64,000 nt of DNA, from NCBI GenBank assembly GCA_033856275.1, contig JAWVFJ010000033.1:1-64000 (forward strand), read 5' to 3'. Origin of the DNA: VRUE01 sp033856275 (GTDB lineage Bacteria; Actinomycetota; Thermoleophilia; Solirubrobacterales; 70-9). Below the pieces are notes generated by a model. That model did no database searches. It was given only the letters and a program-made list of their open reading frames with translations, and was not told the origin of the DNA. Numbering within the stretch: the stretch's first letter is position 1; every line of letters starts with the position of its first letter. The translations under genes were made by a program, and so were the position numbers. Shown in pieces: positions 62,955 through 64,000 of the stretch.

Positions 62955-64000
62955 GCCGACGCTCCCGTCCCGTAACGGGCGAGGATGCGGCGGCGTGCGC
63001 GCGGCTGGATGTTGGCGCGGCTGAGGTCGCCGCCGTAGTGCTCGACCAGGATCGGGTCCATCACCCGCCGCCAGAGCGGTGGGATCCAGGCCAGCACGAT
63101 CATGCCGGCATAGCCGGTGGGCAGCTGCGGCGCCTCGTCGACATGGCGCAGCGCTTGGTAGCGCCGCGTCGGGTTGGCGTGGTGGTCGCTGTGGCGCTGC
63201 AGGTGGTAAAGCAGGACGTTGGAGGCGACGTTGTTGCTGTTCCAGCTGTGCTCGGGACGACAGCGCTCGTAGCGTCCGTCCTCTTTCTTCTGCCGCAAGA
63301 GGCCGTAGTGCTCGAGGTAGTTGACGACCTCGAGCAGCGAGAAGCCGAGCACGGCCTGAATCAAGAGGTAAGGCAAAACGACCGGCCCGAAGACGATCGC
63401 CAGGACGGCGAAGAGAGCCACCGTCATCGCCCAGGCGCCGACGATGTCGTTGCGCAGGCTCCAGTGGGATTTGCCCATGCGGTCGAGCCGGCTGCACTCG
63501 ATCCCCCAGGCCGAGCTGAGGCTGCCGGCGACGGTGCGCGGCAGGAAGGCCCAGAAGCTCTCCCCCAGCCGCGAGCTGGCCGGGTCCTCTGGAGTGGCGA
63601 CCCGAACGTGGTGGCCGCGGTTGTGCTCAATAAAGAAATGGCCGTAACCGGTCTGGGCCAGGGCGATGCGGCTCAGCCAACGCTCCATGCTGTCGCGCTT
63701 GTGGCCGAGCTCGTGGGCGGTGTTGATCGCGATGCCGCCGACCACGCCCATCGTCAACGCCAGGCCGAGGTTCTCCAGGATCGAGAGATCGCCGCTCGAC
63801 CACAGCCAGCAGGCGAAGATCAGCCCCGCGTACTGGACCGGGATGAAGAGGTAGGTGCACCAGCGGTAGTAGCGGTCCTGCTCGAGCCACTTGAGGATGC
63901 TGTCTGGCGGATTGGTCGGATCCACCCCGATCGCGATGTCGAGCAGGGGGAAAACGATGAAGACGAGCAGCGGCCCGAAGAACCAGAAGGCCTCGAGGCC
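62951..64000 (-). CDS. alkB: Alkane 1-monooxygenase (5' end outside window)
   Basis: At least 349 residues of the integral-membrane di-iron hydroxylase that converts n-alkanes to 1-alkanols. Histidine motifs are HELGHK, EHNRGHH, NYLEHYGL and LQRHSDHHANP. About six helices are predicted. The frame continues beyond 64000 without a start, so the N-terminus lies outside; the internal GTG at 63925 is not the true start. Rubredoxin and tetR follow without gaps. Confidence 0.95.
   Translation of the reverse strand, partial: GLEAFWFFGPLLVFIVFPLLDIAIGVDPTNPPDSILKWLEQDRYYRWCTYLFIPVQYAGLIFACWLWSSGDLSILENLGLALTMGVVGGIAINTAHELGHKRDSMERWLSRIALAQTGYGHFFIEHNRGHHVRVATPEDPASSRLGESFWAFLPRTVAGSLSSAWGIECSRLDRMGKSHWSLRNDIVGAWAMTVALFAVLAIVFGPVVLPYLLIQAVLGFSLLEVVNYLEHYGLLRQKKEDGRYERCRPEHSWNSNNVASNVLLYHLQRHSDHHANPTRRYQALRHVDEAPQLPTGYAGMIVLAWIPPLWRRVMDPILVEHYGGDLSRANIQPRARRRILARYGTGASA

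Overview
The window comes from a high-GC Gram-positive genome, most likely an actinobacterium of the Thermoleophilia/Solirubrobacterales type. The evidence is very high GC, frequent GTG and TTG starts, a LexA box of the CGAAC-N4-GTTCG type, a GAP (SfLAP) family membrane protein, a DUF4333 lipoprotein, a Zur-zinc ABC operon, an AlkB-rubredoxin-TetR cluster and a thiolase/FabG4/HtdX block arranged as in mycobacteria. The lineage is inferred from gene content; no 16S rRNA gene is present.

Layout. (1) 1-5727: surface and matrix genes. These are a secreted lysyl-oxidase-like copper enzyme with a LamG-like tail (cut by the left edge), an acyl-CoA dehydrogenase, a CAP-domain protein, a lipoprotein and a secreted collagen-like protein with about 106 Gly-X-Y triplets. 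(2) 5865-9546: pabB and pabC for folate synthesis, a small coiled-coil ORF and an L-malyl-CoA lyase. (3) 9757-26331: an exopolysaccharide locus. It holds glycosyltransferases (two of them fusions), DUF1616 and GT-C-like membrane proteins and a flippase, then on the other strand three GH26-like secreted hydrolases and two NodB deacetylases, and finally an ATP-grasp enzyme and a YdjM-like membrane hydrolase. (4) 26378-31088: central carbon metabolism, with pckG, a DUF4333 lipoprotein and a succinyl-CoA-synthetase-like pair followed by a small ferredoxin. (5) 31069-42473: lipid metabolism and transport, with an HxlR-SCP2 regulator facing an MMPL transporter, then TetR, thiolase, FabG4, HtdX, two acyl-CoA dehydrogenases and an acyl-CoA ligase. 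(6) 42470-52134: GGDEF-EAL protein, YyaL/DUF255 protein, second MMPL transporter, glutamine synthetase, AhpD-like protein, a secreted protein and an RlpA-like protein behind a c-di-AMP riboswitch. (7) 52147-54432: riboswitch, rnpB, an SDR, lexA with its SOS box and a tRNA-Leu. (8) 54637-59942: a six-gene zinc operon (permease, ATPase, permease, zur, GAP protein, MFS pump). (9) 59959-64000: dtd, pdxH, TetR-GNAT, then the alkane hydroxylase cluster alkB-rubredoxin-tetR, cut by the right edge.

How the genes work together. Several blocks look translationally coupled through ATGA, GTGA or TTGA stop/start overlaps. Alkane hydroxylation, acyl-CoA activation, beta-oxidation, malyl-CoA lyase, the SucCD-like ligase and PEP carboxykinase together suggest growth on lipids or hydrocarbons with gluconeogenesis. 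The other theme is the cell surface: exopolysaccharide synthesis and trimming, a collagen-like filament protein, a possible lysine cross-linking enzyme and a c-di-AMP-controlled wall protein.

The most unusual feature is the lysyl oxidase and collagen-like gene pair within 6 kb, which could form a bacterial analogue of collagen cross-linking. Second is the exopolysaccharide locus, where GH26-like and NodB genes are coupled as separate proteins, resembling the two activities fused in PelA or PgaB.
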